Origin: Leptospira koniambonensis
GTDB lineage: Bacteria > Spirochaetota > Leptospiria > Leptospirales > Leptospiraceae
NCBI RefSeq assembly: GCF_004769555.1
Contig: NZ_RQFY01000004.1
Coordinates: forward strand, 1,798,001 to 1,862,000
Direction: 5' to 3'
Length of the DNA: 64,000 bases
Shown piece by piece: positions 41,243-49,594 of the stretch. Position 1 is the first letter of the stretch. Each line of letters opens with the position of its first letter. The position numbers and the translations under genes were made by a program. The notes below the pieces were generated by a model that was not told where the DNA came from, did not search any database, and saw only the letters and a list, made by a program, of their open reading frames with translations.

Positions 41243-43207
41243 ATGAATCAAACCCTTTGGACTCCCAGTCCCGAACTCATTCAAAACTCAAGACTTACTG
41301 AATTCCAAAATTTTGCCGAACGAAAGATCGGTAAAAAATTTCAGAATTATACGGAGCTACATTCCTGGTCTGCAGAATTTCCCGAAAAATTTTGGGGACT
41401 ACTTTGGGAATTTGCGCATGTTCTCCATTCCAAAACTTACGATGAAGTAATCCGGGCTGGAAAAACTTTTAGAGAGGCCCAATTCTTTCCTGGAGCAAAA
41501 CTGAACTTCGCACAAAACTTACTTCGAAAAAAAGACGATACAATCGCTATCTTTTACAGGGGAGAAAGTGGAGCGGAGAAGAGCCTGACCTATTCTGAAC
41601 TTTATAAAAATGTAGGAGCACTTGCGGCTTATTTCAGATCGGAAGGTGTGGCACCCGGAGATAGAATCGCGGGACTCATGCCGAATGTTCCTGATACTGT
41701 TCTTGCGATGTTAGCAGCTACAAGTATTGGAGCTGTTTGGACATCTTGTTCTCCTGATTTCGGAGTCAAAGGTGTTTTAGATAGATTTGGTCAGATCAAA
41801 CCTAAAATTTTGATCACCACAGATAGATATGAATTTAAAGGTAAATCACTTCCACTTGCGGCGATTGTCCAGGAGATATCTACTAGTCTTCCTGATCTAA
41901 AAAAGATCTTAGTTTCTGAATATCCCAGTTTAGGATCAGGCGATCAGAAGAATATCACTGATGGATTTCCTAAAAATGCAATTCCATTAGGAGAATCTTA
42001 TAAATCTTTTTTAGGCCAGGACCCTGAATTTTACCAAACATCTTTTGATCATCCTGTTTATATCATGTATTCTTCCGGAACAACAGGACTTCCAAAATGT
42101 ATGGTCCAAGGCTCCGGAGTTTTTCTAAATCACTGGAAAGAACTCGCACTACATACTGATCTGAGAGAAGGAGATGGGATCTTCTATTATACCACCTGCG
42201 GATGGATGATGTGGAACTGGCTTGTAAGTTCTCTTTCTATTGGAGCTACAATACATCTATTTGATGGGAATCCATTCTATCCTGATCCTGGAGTGTTATT
42301 CCGTTTTGTTTCCGACCGTAAGGTGAAAGTATTTGGAGTAGGAGCTAAATATATTCTTAGCTTGGAGAAGGAAAAATACAAACCGAGTATGGATCTATCT
42401 TCTGTAAAGGCTGTATTATCAACAGGATCTCCTTTGCCGGGATATGGATTTGATTATGTTTACGGATCTTGGAAGAAGGATCTAAGACTTTCCTCTATTT
42501 CAGGAGGCACAGACCTGAATGGATGTTTTGCATTAGGAAATCCTAATTTACCCGTTCATTCAGGAGAATTACAATCTTTAGGTCTCGGAATGGCGGTCCA
42601 AATTTTTGATGATTCTGGAAAACCAGTCCAAGGACAAAAGGGAGAACTAGTTTGTACAAAACCATTTCCTTCTATGCCATTAGAATTTTGGAATGATCCG
42701 GACGGCAAAAAATACCTAGGCGCCTATTTCGACACATATTCTAATATTTGGAGACATGGTGACTTTGCAGAAATTCTTCCTAATGGGGGAATGGTAGTAT
42801 ATGGAAGATCAGATGCTACCTTGAATCCAGGTGGAGTCCGTATTGGAACCGCTGATCTATATAGTTTACTCGAAACCATTTCCGAAATTGCAGATTCGGT
42901 GGTGATTGGCCAAGAATGGAAGGATGATGTAAGAGTGATCCTATTCTTAAAGATGGCTCCAGGTGCAGTCTTAGATCCAACATTTGAATCTAAGATCAAA
43001 AAGGAAATTAAGGACAAGGTTTCTCCTCGCCACGTTCCATCCAAGATCATTCAAGTTGCAGATATTCCTTATACTCGAAACATGAAGAAGGTAGAGATCG
43101 CTGTTAAAAAAACAGTGCAGGGAGAGGTAGTGACAAACCAAGATGCTCTTATCAATCCTGAATCATTAGAATATTATAAAAATATACCACAGTTACAAAC
43201 AGACTGA
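41243..43207 (+). CDS. aacS: Acetoacetyl-CoA synthetase
   Basis: This 654-residue ANL enzyme activates acetoacetate with ATP and CoA. The N-terminal region FWGLLWEFAHV and the length are those of AacS. The P-loop-like motif is YSSGTTGLPKCMVQGSG, followed by TTCGWMMWNW, then ISGGTDLNGCF, YGRSDATLNPGGVRIG and the C-terminal domain ending NMKKVEIAVKK, with the catalytic Lys. Together with the acyl-CoA genes further on, it points to lipid-based carbon metabolism. Leptospira lives on fatty acids. Confidence 0.93.
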   Translation: MNQTLWTPSPELIQNSRLTEFQNFAERKIGKKFQNYTELHSWSAEFPEKFWGLLWEFAHVLHSKTYDEVIRAGKTFREAQFFPGAKLNFAQNLLRKKDDTIAIFYRGESGAEKSLTYSELYKNVGALAAYFRSEGVAPGDRIAGLMPNVPDTVLAMLAATSIGAVWTSCSPDFGVKGVLDRFGQIKPKILITTDRYEFKGKSLPLAAIVQEISTSLPDLKKILVSEYPSLGSGDQKNITDGFPKNAIPLGESYKSFLGQDPEFYQTSFDHPVYIMYSSGTTGLPKCMVQGSGVFLNHWKELALHTDLREGDGIFYYTTCGWMMWNWLVSSLSIGATIHLFDGNPFYPDPGVLFRFVSDRKVKVFGVGAKYILSLEKEKYKPSMDLSSVKAVLSTGSPLPGYGFDYVYGSWKKDLRLSSISGGTDLNGCFALGNPNLPVHSGELQSLGLGMAVQIFDDSGKPVQGQKGELVCTKPFPSMPLEFWNDPDGKKYLGAYFDTYSNIWRHGDFAEILPNGGMVVYGRSDATLNPGGVRIGTADLYSLLETISEIADSVVIGQEWKDDVRVILFLKMAPGAVLDPTFESKIKKEIKDKVSPRHVPSKIIQVADIPYTRNMKKVEIAVKKTVQGEVVTNQDALINPESLEYYKNIPQLQTD

Positions 43208-43282
43208 TTTCAACACTGGTCGATCTTGCTTTTGCGGACCTTCTTCGTCCCTTTTAAGGATAAGAAATAAGGTCCGGACCTT

Positions 43283-43618
43283 CTATCTTTGTGAAAAAGA
43301 AGTTTCTATGATTAGATCTGTATCTTCCCATAGATATTCTGTTTCTATAGGAGAGGCCAGATATTGTGCAGAATTTTGCGAATTAGAATAAGAATTTTCG
43401 GATTCTTTCATGCTGCGAGTGTAGAAAGTCGCAAGTCCCACTAATCCTAAAATTAGGACTGCAGCTATTGCTGCCTGCCACATGAACTTATTATTAGAAG
43501 CTTCTTGGATTTCTGCTTTGGCAATTATATTGCCTGCTATCCTTTTTGCAAGATCTGGATCATTGAGTAGAGATCCAATTTTTTGATCTAGATCGGAATC
43601 GTTATATGGTTCTTTCAT
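43283..43618 (-). CDS. Single-TM anti-sigma factor candidate
   Basis: This is a 111-residue protein starting at an ATG in the overlap ATGA with the sigma gene; GGAAG precedes it. The N-terminal half is cytoplasmic (MKEPYNDSDLDQKIGSLL), then one helix at about 47-65 (QAAIAAVLILGLVGLATFY), then a Ser/Asn-rich periplasmic tail. No zinc motif HxxxCxxC is present. The short N-TM-C form resembles CnrY-type anti-sigma factors. The function is inferred mainly from position. Confidence 0.65.
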   Translation of the reverse strand: MKEPYNDSDLDQKIGSLLNDPDLAKRIAGNIIAKAEIQEASNNKFMWQAAIAAVLILGLVGLATFYTRSMKESENSYSNSQNSAQYLASPIETEYLWEDTDLIIETSFSQR

Positions 43619-44151
43619 TTTTTTTCTCTTCCTTTCTGATTCGATGCGAATCGAGATAACCATTCTTTTGCTCTAGAGATCCTGGACTTGACTGTTCCTT
43701 CGGAGATATCCAGTTTTTTAGCGATCGATTCCATCTTCTCGCCACCCAACCTAAGTATCATAGTTTCTTTATATGGAGAAGGCAAGAGATTAATTTGAGA
43801 TTCCATCCATTTACGTTTGTCTGGATCTGGCTCTATCGCTGCTAAATCTTGAGATTCTTTCTTTTCGGAAACTTTTATCTCTGCTTGTAATTTTGAATAA
43901 GCTCTTCCTTCTCTATTCCATTTCCGAATCGCTCTTCTACATTCGTTTCTGGCAGCTACATACAACCAGCGATTTGCTTCTTGATGATCCAGACTAGGCT
44001 TATTCTTGAACTTAAGATAATATCTTAAATATGTATCTTGGACCAGGTCCTCAACTAAAGAAGCCATCCCAGGCAAAATATGCCTGCGGATGGACTTAAG
44101 GACAGTCTCCTTGCTGGATTCTATGATCCGGATTAATTCGGATTCCGTCAT
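43615..44151 (-). CDS. ECF sigma factor
   Basis: This is a 178-residue sigma-70 family protein of region 2 plus region 4. Region 2 has LVEDLVQDTYLRYY and EANRWLYVAARNECRRA. Region 4 has LLPSPYKETMILRLGGEKMESIA and ISEGTVKSRISRAKEWL. There is no region 3 or 1.1. I chose the ATG at 44151, since the earlier TTG at 44172 lies inside the upstream gene. Its stop overlaps the anti-sigma start. In such operons the sigma factor is released when the membrane protein senses a periplasmic signal. Confidence 0.92.
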   Translation of the reverse strand: MTESELIRIIESSKETVLKSIRRHILPGMASLVEDLVQDTYLRYYLKFKNKPSLDHQEANRWLYVAARNECRRAIRKWNREGRAYSKLQAEIKVSEKKESQDLAAIEPDPDKRKWMESQINLLPSPYKETMILRLGGEKMESIAKKLDISEGTVKSRISRAKEWLSRFASNQKGREKK

Positions 44152-44152
44152 T

Positions 44153-44791
44153 CTATCTATAGTCCGGTCCAAAACTTAAGTCGCTGATAAAGATTTGGTC
44201 TCGGGCTTCAAGAACCTGGTCATTTATGGACAGGTTCTTACAGTCTCTATCTCCAGGAGGAGGGCCGGGAGGTGGACCATGGTGATGAGGAGGAAAGTCT
44301 CTTCTCTCTTTGAGTCTATTTAATCTTTCCTTATGGAGTTGGTTTAGTTTTTGTTTTTGATCAGGAGTCAAAATGGACTCAAATTCCAGTCTGCCTTTTA
44401 TGTGCAAAAATCTTAATTCGAGTTGAATATCGCTGATCTCTTTTAATTTAGATTTTACTGCTACCAGATCTACTTTAGGAGATTCTAATAGTTTACGCAA
44501 AGATTCATGGAGAGCAGGTAACTTCTCTCCCATAGTTCGGCTAATATTCTGTCTTTTGTCAGTTGCTGATTTTGCTTTTTCGATCTGCTCAGGAGTCAGA
44601 GAAAGTTCTTTGGAAAATCTTTCAAAATTTTTCTCTTCTCTATCTCTTGGGCCTGGTCCTCCTCCTGGTATAAAAAAATCGAATGGTTCTGGGCCGAATG
44701 GAGGCGGTGGAGGAGGCTCAGCAAATATGAAACTTTCTGATCCTGAAACCAATAGAATAAGAACAAATAATTTGAGTTTATTAAAATCCAA
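44153..44791 (-). CDS. CpxP/Spy-like periplasmic protein, Pro/His-rich
   Basis: This 212-residue protein has a signal peptide (MDFNKLKLFVLILLVSGSESFIFA), a Pro-rich mature start, and helical segments each beginning with the LTxxQ motif (LTPEQ about 65, LTPDQ about 141). A Pro/His tract with HHH around 169 follows. LTxxQ proteins include CpxP, Spy, ZraP and CnrX, which bind metals or unfolded proteins in the periplasm. The His tract would suit metal binding. Its TAG is just upstream of the sigma ATG, so it belongs to the ECF operon and is a plausible sensor. Confidence 0.8.
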   Translation of the reverse strand: MDFNKLKLFVLILLVSGSESFIFAEPPPPPPFGPEPFDFFIPGGGPGPRDREEKNFERFSKELSLTPEQIEKAKSATDKRQNISRTMGEKLPALHESLRKLLESPKVDLVAVKSKLKEISDIQLELRFLHIKGRLEFESILTPDQKQKLNQLHKERLNRLKERRDFPPHHHGPPPGPPPGDRDCKNLSINDQVLEARDQIFISDLSFGPDYR

Positions 44792-44822
44792 GTGATCACC
44801 TACTATTTCTGACGAATTATTT

Positions 44823-45560
44823 TTATTGTGTACTAGTACTAGAAGAACTTCCTGAAGAAATTGTACTACTTGTACAATTCACTTCTCCTTTTATACTTAC
44901 AGAAGGACCTGAAACATTCTGAGTATTATAACATGTCTCCCCGTCTTGTGTATAACACATACTTGTAGAAGTTGCGGAAGTACAATTGATATTGTCCACA
45001 GTATAACATTGGGTGAGAGAAAGAGCTACACTTCCACTTGAGACTGCTGTCCCTACCAGGTCTAAATCCACAGTGAGATAAGAAAGTGCCTGAGAACTAG
45101 AAACACTTGTATCCACAGGCACGCCACTTCCTCCCCAATAAATTTTACCGTAATTGGAAACCACTGCAGAGGTTCCGATTCCTCCTGAATAAGAAAAACC
45201 TTGGGTGGAATCAATCGATCCTTGGTTCTGGGTAGCATCATATAAAAACTTGAGATAAAGATATTCTCCGGTTTTAAAATATAATCTGGTGATTACTGTA
45301 AATAGATTCGTGGTGCTTGTACTTGTAGTAGTGGTGGTTGTGGTCGTACTAGTGCTGGAAGAACTATAAGGAGTTGCCGTTCCGCAACTTGCGGTCTTAT
45401 CCATATCCAATTCTCCGTCTATATTGAACGCAACTCCGTCCCCAAAAACGGTTAAGCTTACCTTATCCGCATCTCGATTCTCGCAGGATAAAAAACAAAG
45501 TAAGAAGAATACTAAGTATGTACGCGGACTATATAAACTGGTTTGTACGAAAGGACTCAA
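44823..45560 (-). CDS. Ser/Thr-rich lipoprotein, first in ECF operon
   Basis: This 245-residue protein begins at a TTG and has hydrophobic YLVFFLLCFL followed by lipobox LSC (Cys26). Residues 65-85 are an almost pure Ser/Thr tract, encoded by imperfect short repeats, and the C-terminus is also Ser-rich. Cysteines in CYTVDNINC, MCYTQDGETC and VNC could pair. It lies 31 bp upstream of the CpxP-like gene on the same strand. The function is unknown, probably cell-surface exposed. The Ser/Thr tract may be length-variable. Confidence 0.7.
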   Translation of the reverse strand: MSPFVQTSLYSPRTYLVFFLLCFLSCENRDADKVSLTVFGDGVAFNIDGELDMDKTASCGTATPYSSSSTSTTTTTTTTSTSTTNLFTVITRLYFKTGEYLYLKFLYDATQNQGSIDSTQGFSYSGGIGTSAVVSNYGKIYWGGSGVPVDTSVSSSQALSYLTVDLDLVGTAVSSGSVALSLTQCYTVDNINCTSATSTSMCYTQDGETCYNTQNVSGPSVSIKGEVNCTSSTISSGSSSSTSTQ

Positions 45561-45718
45561 AATTAGATTCCAGGATTCTCTTTGTATATATAAGTAAACC
45601 CGGAGAAGGAAAAACGTTCCCTGATTCTTACTAAAATTATCTATTTATCCAATCGACTGAAGTATGATAGATCACTGTTTTTTCCCTTGATCCATAAGGG
45701 CTAAGAAAATATAAAAGA

Positions 45719-46558
45719 ATGGTGTTTCGAATATTCGGACTTCTATTTTCTTTTTTGATCCTTTCTTCTTCGTATGCTCAAGGTATCTCAAATTCTCGTT
45801 TGGATGAGATCCAAAAAAGAGGAGAATTAAGAGTTACAGGAAACCGTAACTTCGACCCATTTTATATCTCTGATCCGAAAGAAGGATTTCCAGGATTCGA
45901 TGCTGAACTTGGAAAAAAATACGCAGAGTTCTTAGGTGTAAAATACACATTCACAAACCGTCCAGAATTCGAAGATTACGCGGAAGCAATCAAAAACGGG
46001 GAAGCAGATATTGCATTTTCTGGTTTAAGTTCTACATTAGAAAGATCTAAAAAAGGAAGTTTCAGTTCTCCTTATTTAGTTTCTACAACAGGGGCGCTCG
46101 TGAATAAGAATGCACTTCCTCCTCCTCCAGAAGGGAATATTATCTCTACAGTATATTTCAGAAGTGTAAAGGATCTGGATAGTGTAATCGGACTTAGCTT
46201 TTCTGTTAGGGCATTTTCTGCCAGTCATGAATACCTTTTGAGTATTTTTCCGAATTCCAGAATATTCACTTACGGTTCTATGGAAAGCGCTTGGAATTCA
46301 GTGAAAGAAGGACAGGCAAATTGTTTTGTAGGAGATTCTCTTTATATCAAGGGTTTGCTTCTCAAACAAAGAAGTATTTTATCCAATTTTAGAGCTCTCA
46401 TTGAGCCAGTTCAAGAAAATCATGTGAGTGCTTTACTTCCTAAAGGAGATATTTATTTCTCCCGTAATTTTGAATTTTTTCTGTCGGAGCTCAAACGTAC
46501 AGGAGAATTAAAAAGTTTAGAGGATAAGTATTTTAACAGAAGTGACTGGGTGAAATAA
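45719..46558 (+). CDS. Orphan family-3 solute-binding protein
   Basis: This 279-residue protein has a signal peptide ([14 protein letters not shown]) and the bacterial solute-binding protein 3 pattern: [39 protein letters not shown], and [30 protein letters not shown]. Amino acids are the usual ligands. No permease or ATPase gene lies nearby, so it may use another transporter or act as a receptor. The next gene is a ferredoxin-MBL fusion and the one after is a lytic transglycosylase. Confidence 0.87.
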   Translation: MVFRIFGLLFSFLILSSSYAQGISNSRLDEIQKRGELRVTGNRNFDPFYISDPKEGFPGFDAELGKKYAEFLGVKYTFTNRPEFEDYAEAIKNGEADIAFSGLSSTLERSKKGSFSSPYLVSTTGALVNKNALPPPPEGNIISTVYFRSVKDLDSVIGLSFSVRAFSASHEYLLSIFPNSRIFTYGSMESAWNSVKEGQANCFVGDSLYIKGLLLKQRSILSNFRALIEPVQENHVSALLPKGDIYFSRNFEFFLSELKRTGELKSLEDKYFNRSDWVK

Positions 46559-46574
46559 AAACAGTCTAATCCGT

Positions 46575-47441
46575 ATGGCGACTTTGGCAAAAAGAAAAGC
46601 CCAAAATTCTCCCGGACAGATCTATGTGGATTCCAGTTGTATAGATTGTGAAACCTGTAGGATATTGGCGGGAGACGTTTTTGGAGAAGACCAAACTGGT
46701 TCCTTTGTCAAAAAACAACCTGAATCAGAATCCGAAAAATTCCAAGCCTTACAAGCATTAGTTGCCTGTCCCACAGCTTCTATCGGAACAGAAGATCGAA
46801 TTGATCTTACAGAAGCAAAATTATCTTTTCCAAGACAGATCCAAGATGAGGTCTATCATTGTGGTTTCCATTCAAAGGATTCATTTGGTGCCTTCTCCTA
46901 TTTAATTGTCCGGGAAGAAGGTAACGTACTCGTAGATTCTCCCAGGTATATTCCATCACTTTCCGAAAAAATAAAAAACCTGGGTGGGATCAAATACCAT
47001 TTCCTAACTCATAGAGATGATGTAGCAGATCACGAAAAATTTCATGCTGACTTTGGAACCCAAAGGATCATCCACGAAGGAGATCTATCTGCGGTCCCGA
47101 ATGCAGAAATCGTGATTAAAGAAAGGGACCCATTCTCACTCGAGCAGGACCTATTGATAATACCTGGGCCTGGACATACAAGAGGACATTCTACTCTATT
47201 ATATAAACATAAATTTCTATTTTCTGGGGACCATCTTGCGTTTGATCCTAAGAAAGAAAGGTTGATCGCTTTTAAAGGCGCTTGTTGGTATTCTTGGGAA
47301 GAACAAACCAAGTCCATGCAGGACTTGGAAAATTATAATTTTGAGTGGCTTCTTCCAGGCCACGGGCACCCCACTCATACGGATCGGAAGCGTATGAGTG
47401 AGATGCTTAGGTCCTGCGTTCTATGGATGCAAAAACGTTAG
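46575..47441 (+). CDS. Ferredoxin-MBL fusion protein
   Basis: This 288-residue protein joins an N-terminal [4Fe-4S] ferredoxin-like unit (C22, C25, C28, and C65-P in LVACPTAS) to an MBL-fold hydrolase. The MBL metal motif is unusual, [12 protein letters not shown], with further ligands expected in [17 protein letters not shown] and [21 protein letters not shown] is typical of the single-cluster ferredoxins. Redox control of the hydrolase is plausible; the substrate is unknown. It lies 17 bp after the binding-protein gene. Confidence 0.87.
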   Translation: MATLAKRKAQNSPGQIYVDSSCIDCETCRILAGDVFGEDQTGSFVKKQPESESEKFQALQALVACPTASIGTEDRIDLTEAKLSFPRQIQDEVYHCGFHSKDSFGAFSYLIVREEGNVLVDSPRYIPSLSEKIKNLGGIKYHFLTHRDDVADHEKFHADFGTQRIIHEGDLSAVPNAEIVIKERDPFSLEQDLLIIPGPGHTRGHSTLLYKHKFLFSGDHLAFDPKKERLIAFKGACWYSWEEQTKSMQDLENYNFEWLLPGHGHPTHTDRKRMSEMLRSCVLWMQKR

Positions 47442-48067
47442 AATGATTCCCTGCTTCCTAAATATTCTTCCTGGCCTGAAAATACGCTCTCTGCGTAGGC
47501 AGGAACTCCTCCCCATTTTTTAACCGCTCCCGGTCCCGCGTTATAAGCGAGAAGGGCAGTTCGGATATTTCCCTCATGGGTTTCCAACAAATGGTTCAGA
47601 TAAGAGACTCCAAGATGGATATTTGTCTCTGGCTCCAATAGGTCTTGCTTCTTGATATGTTTTCCTTCCCAAGATGCGATCCAGGATCCGGTCCCGGGCA
47701 TGATCTGCATAAGCCCCAATGCATTCTTCTTGGATCTTGCTTTCCTGTAGAATTCGGACTCTGTTTTGATGATCCCGAGAAGTAGCCCAGCCTTCTCTCC
47801 TTTTTGGCAATAAACTCCGCAGGCGCTATTATTGATCCTTTCTGACTCCTTTTCTACGGTTAAGGAGAGAAGTTCCAGCTCAGATTCGGTAAGGCTTGGT
47901 CTTTCGGAACGAATGTATTCTTTAATTTGGGTGGATTCTGGGAGGGAGTTCCTACCAGGCGCGCTCTTTCCTATCAAGGAACCCGCGATAGGGGCTACCA
48001 GTGATTGGTAGACTAGTGGTAACGAGGCGATGAATATGTATCTTTTTCGGATTTTAGGCTGGAGCAT
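47438..48067 (-). CDS. Lytic transglycosylase (SLT family)
   Basis: This 209-residue protein has an N-terminal hydrophobic segment after a basic start ([19 protein letters not shown]). The SLT domain has GIIKTESEF with the catalytic Glu, [29 protein letters not shown] and [17 protein letters not shown]. It cleaves peptidoglycan glycan chains in the periplasm. It converges with the ferredoxin-MBL gene by a four-base overlap. The small C-terminal extension is unremarkable. Confidence 0.92.
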   Translation of the reverse strand: MLQPKIRKRYIFIASLPLVYQSLVAPIAGSLIGKSAPGRNSLPESTQIKEYIRSERPSLTESELELLSLTVEKESERINNSACGVYCQKGEKAGLLLGIIKTESEFYRKARSKKNALGLMQIMPGTGSWIASWEGKHIKKQDLLEPETNIHLGVSYLNHLLETHEGNIRTALLAYNAGPGAVKKWGGVPAYAESVFSGQEEYLGSRESF

Positions 48068-48254
48068 TCTCCTTGCCTCCTCTTATGGTGCATTGCACCA
48101 ACTATGACCAGTCTTTTTGCGGCGCACTACGGACCAAGTAAAAAACCATCCGGTTTTTGGAGTTTGTAAAAAAAAGTCGGGTTTTCGGGGGAGAATCTGG
48201 CCCTTAAGAAATTGGAAACGGATCAGAGAAGAAGCACTGGAAACATTTTTCATT

Positions 48255-48272
48255 TTGGAAATTTCTTTCCAA
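48255..48272. promoter_or_regulatory. TTGGAAA-N4-TTTCCAA dyad 1
   Basis: This is a perfect 7-bp inverted repeat with a TTTC spacer in the non-coding region upstream of the matrixin-like gene. It matches the 22571 element apart from one spacer base. Confidence 0.5.
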
Positions 48273-48361
48273 AGACATAGCACTCATACTTTCACTCTAG
48301 TTTTTGCTCTTCTTCAAATCATTATTTGAGTTAATTGCGAGACCTTCTCAACTATAAACAG

Positions 48362-48379
48362 TTGGAAATAAATTTCCAA
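48362..48379. promoter_or_regulatory. TTGGAAAT-AA-ATTTCCAA dyad 2
   Basis: TTGGAAATAAATTTCCAA has 8-bp perfect arms around AA. It is the most symmetrical copy. Confidence 0.55.
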
Positions 48380-48442
48380 GAGAAGAGTAAATCTTTCGGT
48401 GTAAAAAATTTCTAAACATAGATCGGAACGTTTAGAAGAAGT

Positions 48443-48460
48443 TTGGAAATAAATTTACTA
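48443..48460. promoter_or_regulatory. Degenerate dyad copy 3
   Basis: TTGGAAATAAATTTACTA shares the whole left arm and spacer with the copy at 48362, but two bases of the right arm differ. It could be a weaker operator. Confidence 0.4.
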
Positions 48461-48615
48461 ATCTAAAATATGTATTTTTATTTGCGTTCGCTTCTCAAAA
48501 CGATTCTCAAACTGAAATTAATATAACATTCGATTTATTTAATATAATTTTCGAAAAATAAAATATTTGATGCAAATTTTCGTAACTGCTTCGTCATAAT
48601 ATTTAGAACCGGGGA

Positions 48616-48628
48616 TTTGTTTAACAAA
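48616..48628. promoter_or_regulatory. TTTGTT-N-AACAAA dyad
   Basis: This 13-bp element has perfect 6-bp arms around a single T, about 154 bp upstream of the matrixin-like gene start. The regulator is unknown. Confidence 0.35.
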
Positions 48629-48781
48629 CAAGCCTGAATAAAAAGAAAAACTCCCTCGCGATGATCGATCCCGCGATAGAGAAAATTTAAAGATACATTA
48701 CAAAAAGCTAAATCCGTTTTCGTTAAGTTCGATTTCTAAAAACAAAAACTCTGAAATCGGGTATTTTCTGGGGAAAAAATA

Positions 48782-49513
48782 ATGAGGGTATCTTTAGCTC
48801 TGTCCGTACTATGCCTTATTGCATTTTCGCAATGTGCCCAAATGGAAAATCCTTCTAGTGATCTCACTTGGGAAGAAAAACAACTTCTCTGGATCGCATA
48901 CGGAGAAGAGATGAAAGGCGGCCTACAACTTACAAAAGCAGCGGCTCAAAAATGGGGCCTTGGTATAGATGTTTATCCTGCTAAAACCAGAGTAGACAGA
49001 ATGAGAAATACAATCGCATTTACCGAGTCAGGAAAATGCCATGTCGAAGGTATCTCTCAGAAGAATATAAAAGATTGTCAGCTATTCTCTTCTAATCCTT
49101 TTTATCTTGCCGCATGTTCTATTAGTGCAACTACCACTATTCAAAACAGTGTAATTTTTATCTTTAAAGATAGGATCAAAGCAACTGCTGATGCAATGAG
49201 AATGGAAGGAAGCAATATCGACGCAAAAGAATATATTATTGCGACAGTTGCTCATGAAGTGGGGCATTGTCTTGGATTACAACATTCACAAGATCCTAAA
49301 GATCTGATGTTCCCAATGTTGACTGGAAGTGTATTTGAACCTAGCAGAACTGAAATGCATGCAGCACAAGCGTTGTATGATACTTCTTTACCGCCTGGTT
49401 CGATAGATGATTCTAATCTATATACGAAACAATCAGACTTTACTTACTTAAAACAATATACCGTTCCTTCGTTTGCGGTATTCGGAAATATAAATATGGA
49501 AGAGGAAGACTGA
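48782..49513 (+). CDS. Matrixin-like metalloprotease lipoprotein
   Basis: This 243-residue protein has a signal peptide with a loose lipobox FSQC (Cys18). The zincin motif HEVGHCLGLQH has three His ligands (158, 162, 168), the catalytic Glu159 and a downstream Met turn (DLMFPM), as in matrixins. It has no recognised pro-domain cysteine switch. A surface protease is likely; the target may be host or environmental protein. It has a long upstream region with several dyads and is followed by a terminator. Confidence 0.82.
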   Translation: MRVSLALSVLCLIAFSQCAQMENPSSDLTWEEKQLLWIAYGEEMKGGLQLTKAAAQKWGLGIDVYPAKTRVDRMRNTIAFTESGKCHVEGISQKNIKDCQLFSSNPFYLAACSISATTTIQNSVIFIFKDRIKATADAMRMEGSNIDAKEYIIATVAHEVGHCLGLQHSQDPKDLMFPMLTGSVFEPSRTEMHAAQALYDTSLPPGSIDDSNLYTKQSDFTYLKQYTVPSFAVFGNINMEEED

Positions 49514-49567
49514 TAACCCCAGAACGGTAAAACCGGTCGGTCTTCTTATGGTGTGAATCGAAGATTG

Positions 49568-49594
49568 CCGGGGATTAAACTCCCCGGTTTTTTT
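49568..49594 (+). terminator. Rho-independent terminator after the matrixin-like gene
   Basis: CCGGGGA and TCCCCGG form a perfect 7-bp stem with a 6-base loop TTAAAC, followed by T7 at 49588-49594. The stem overlaps the last codons and stop of the convergent pepA gene, so the element works for the forward strand. Confidence 0.85.

Larger units (their letters stand above)
48068..48781. other. 714-bp non-coding region with regulatory repeats
   Basis: No convincing gene is found between the divergent transglycosylase and matrixin-like genes. Short frames at 48083-48283 and 48117-48329 have no ribosome site, and their products look unlike proteins. The region is AT-rich and carries three related TTGGAAA dyads (48255, 48362, 48443), a TTTGTT-AACAAA dyad at 48616, and a GC-rich element at about 48655-48680. 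It may hold a long leader or a small RNA. Confidence 0.5.

Noticed and set aside
48117..48329. A 70-residue frame in the non-coding region
   Set aside because: There is no ribosome site, the product is not protein-like in composition, and an opposite frame overlaps it.
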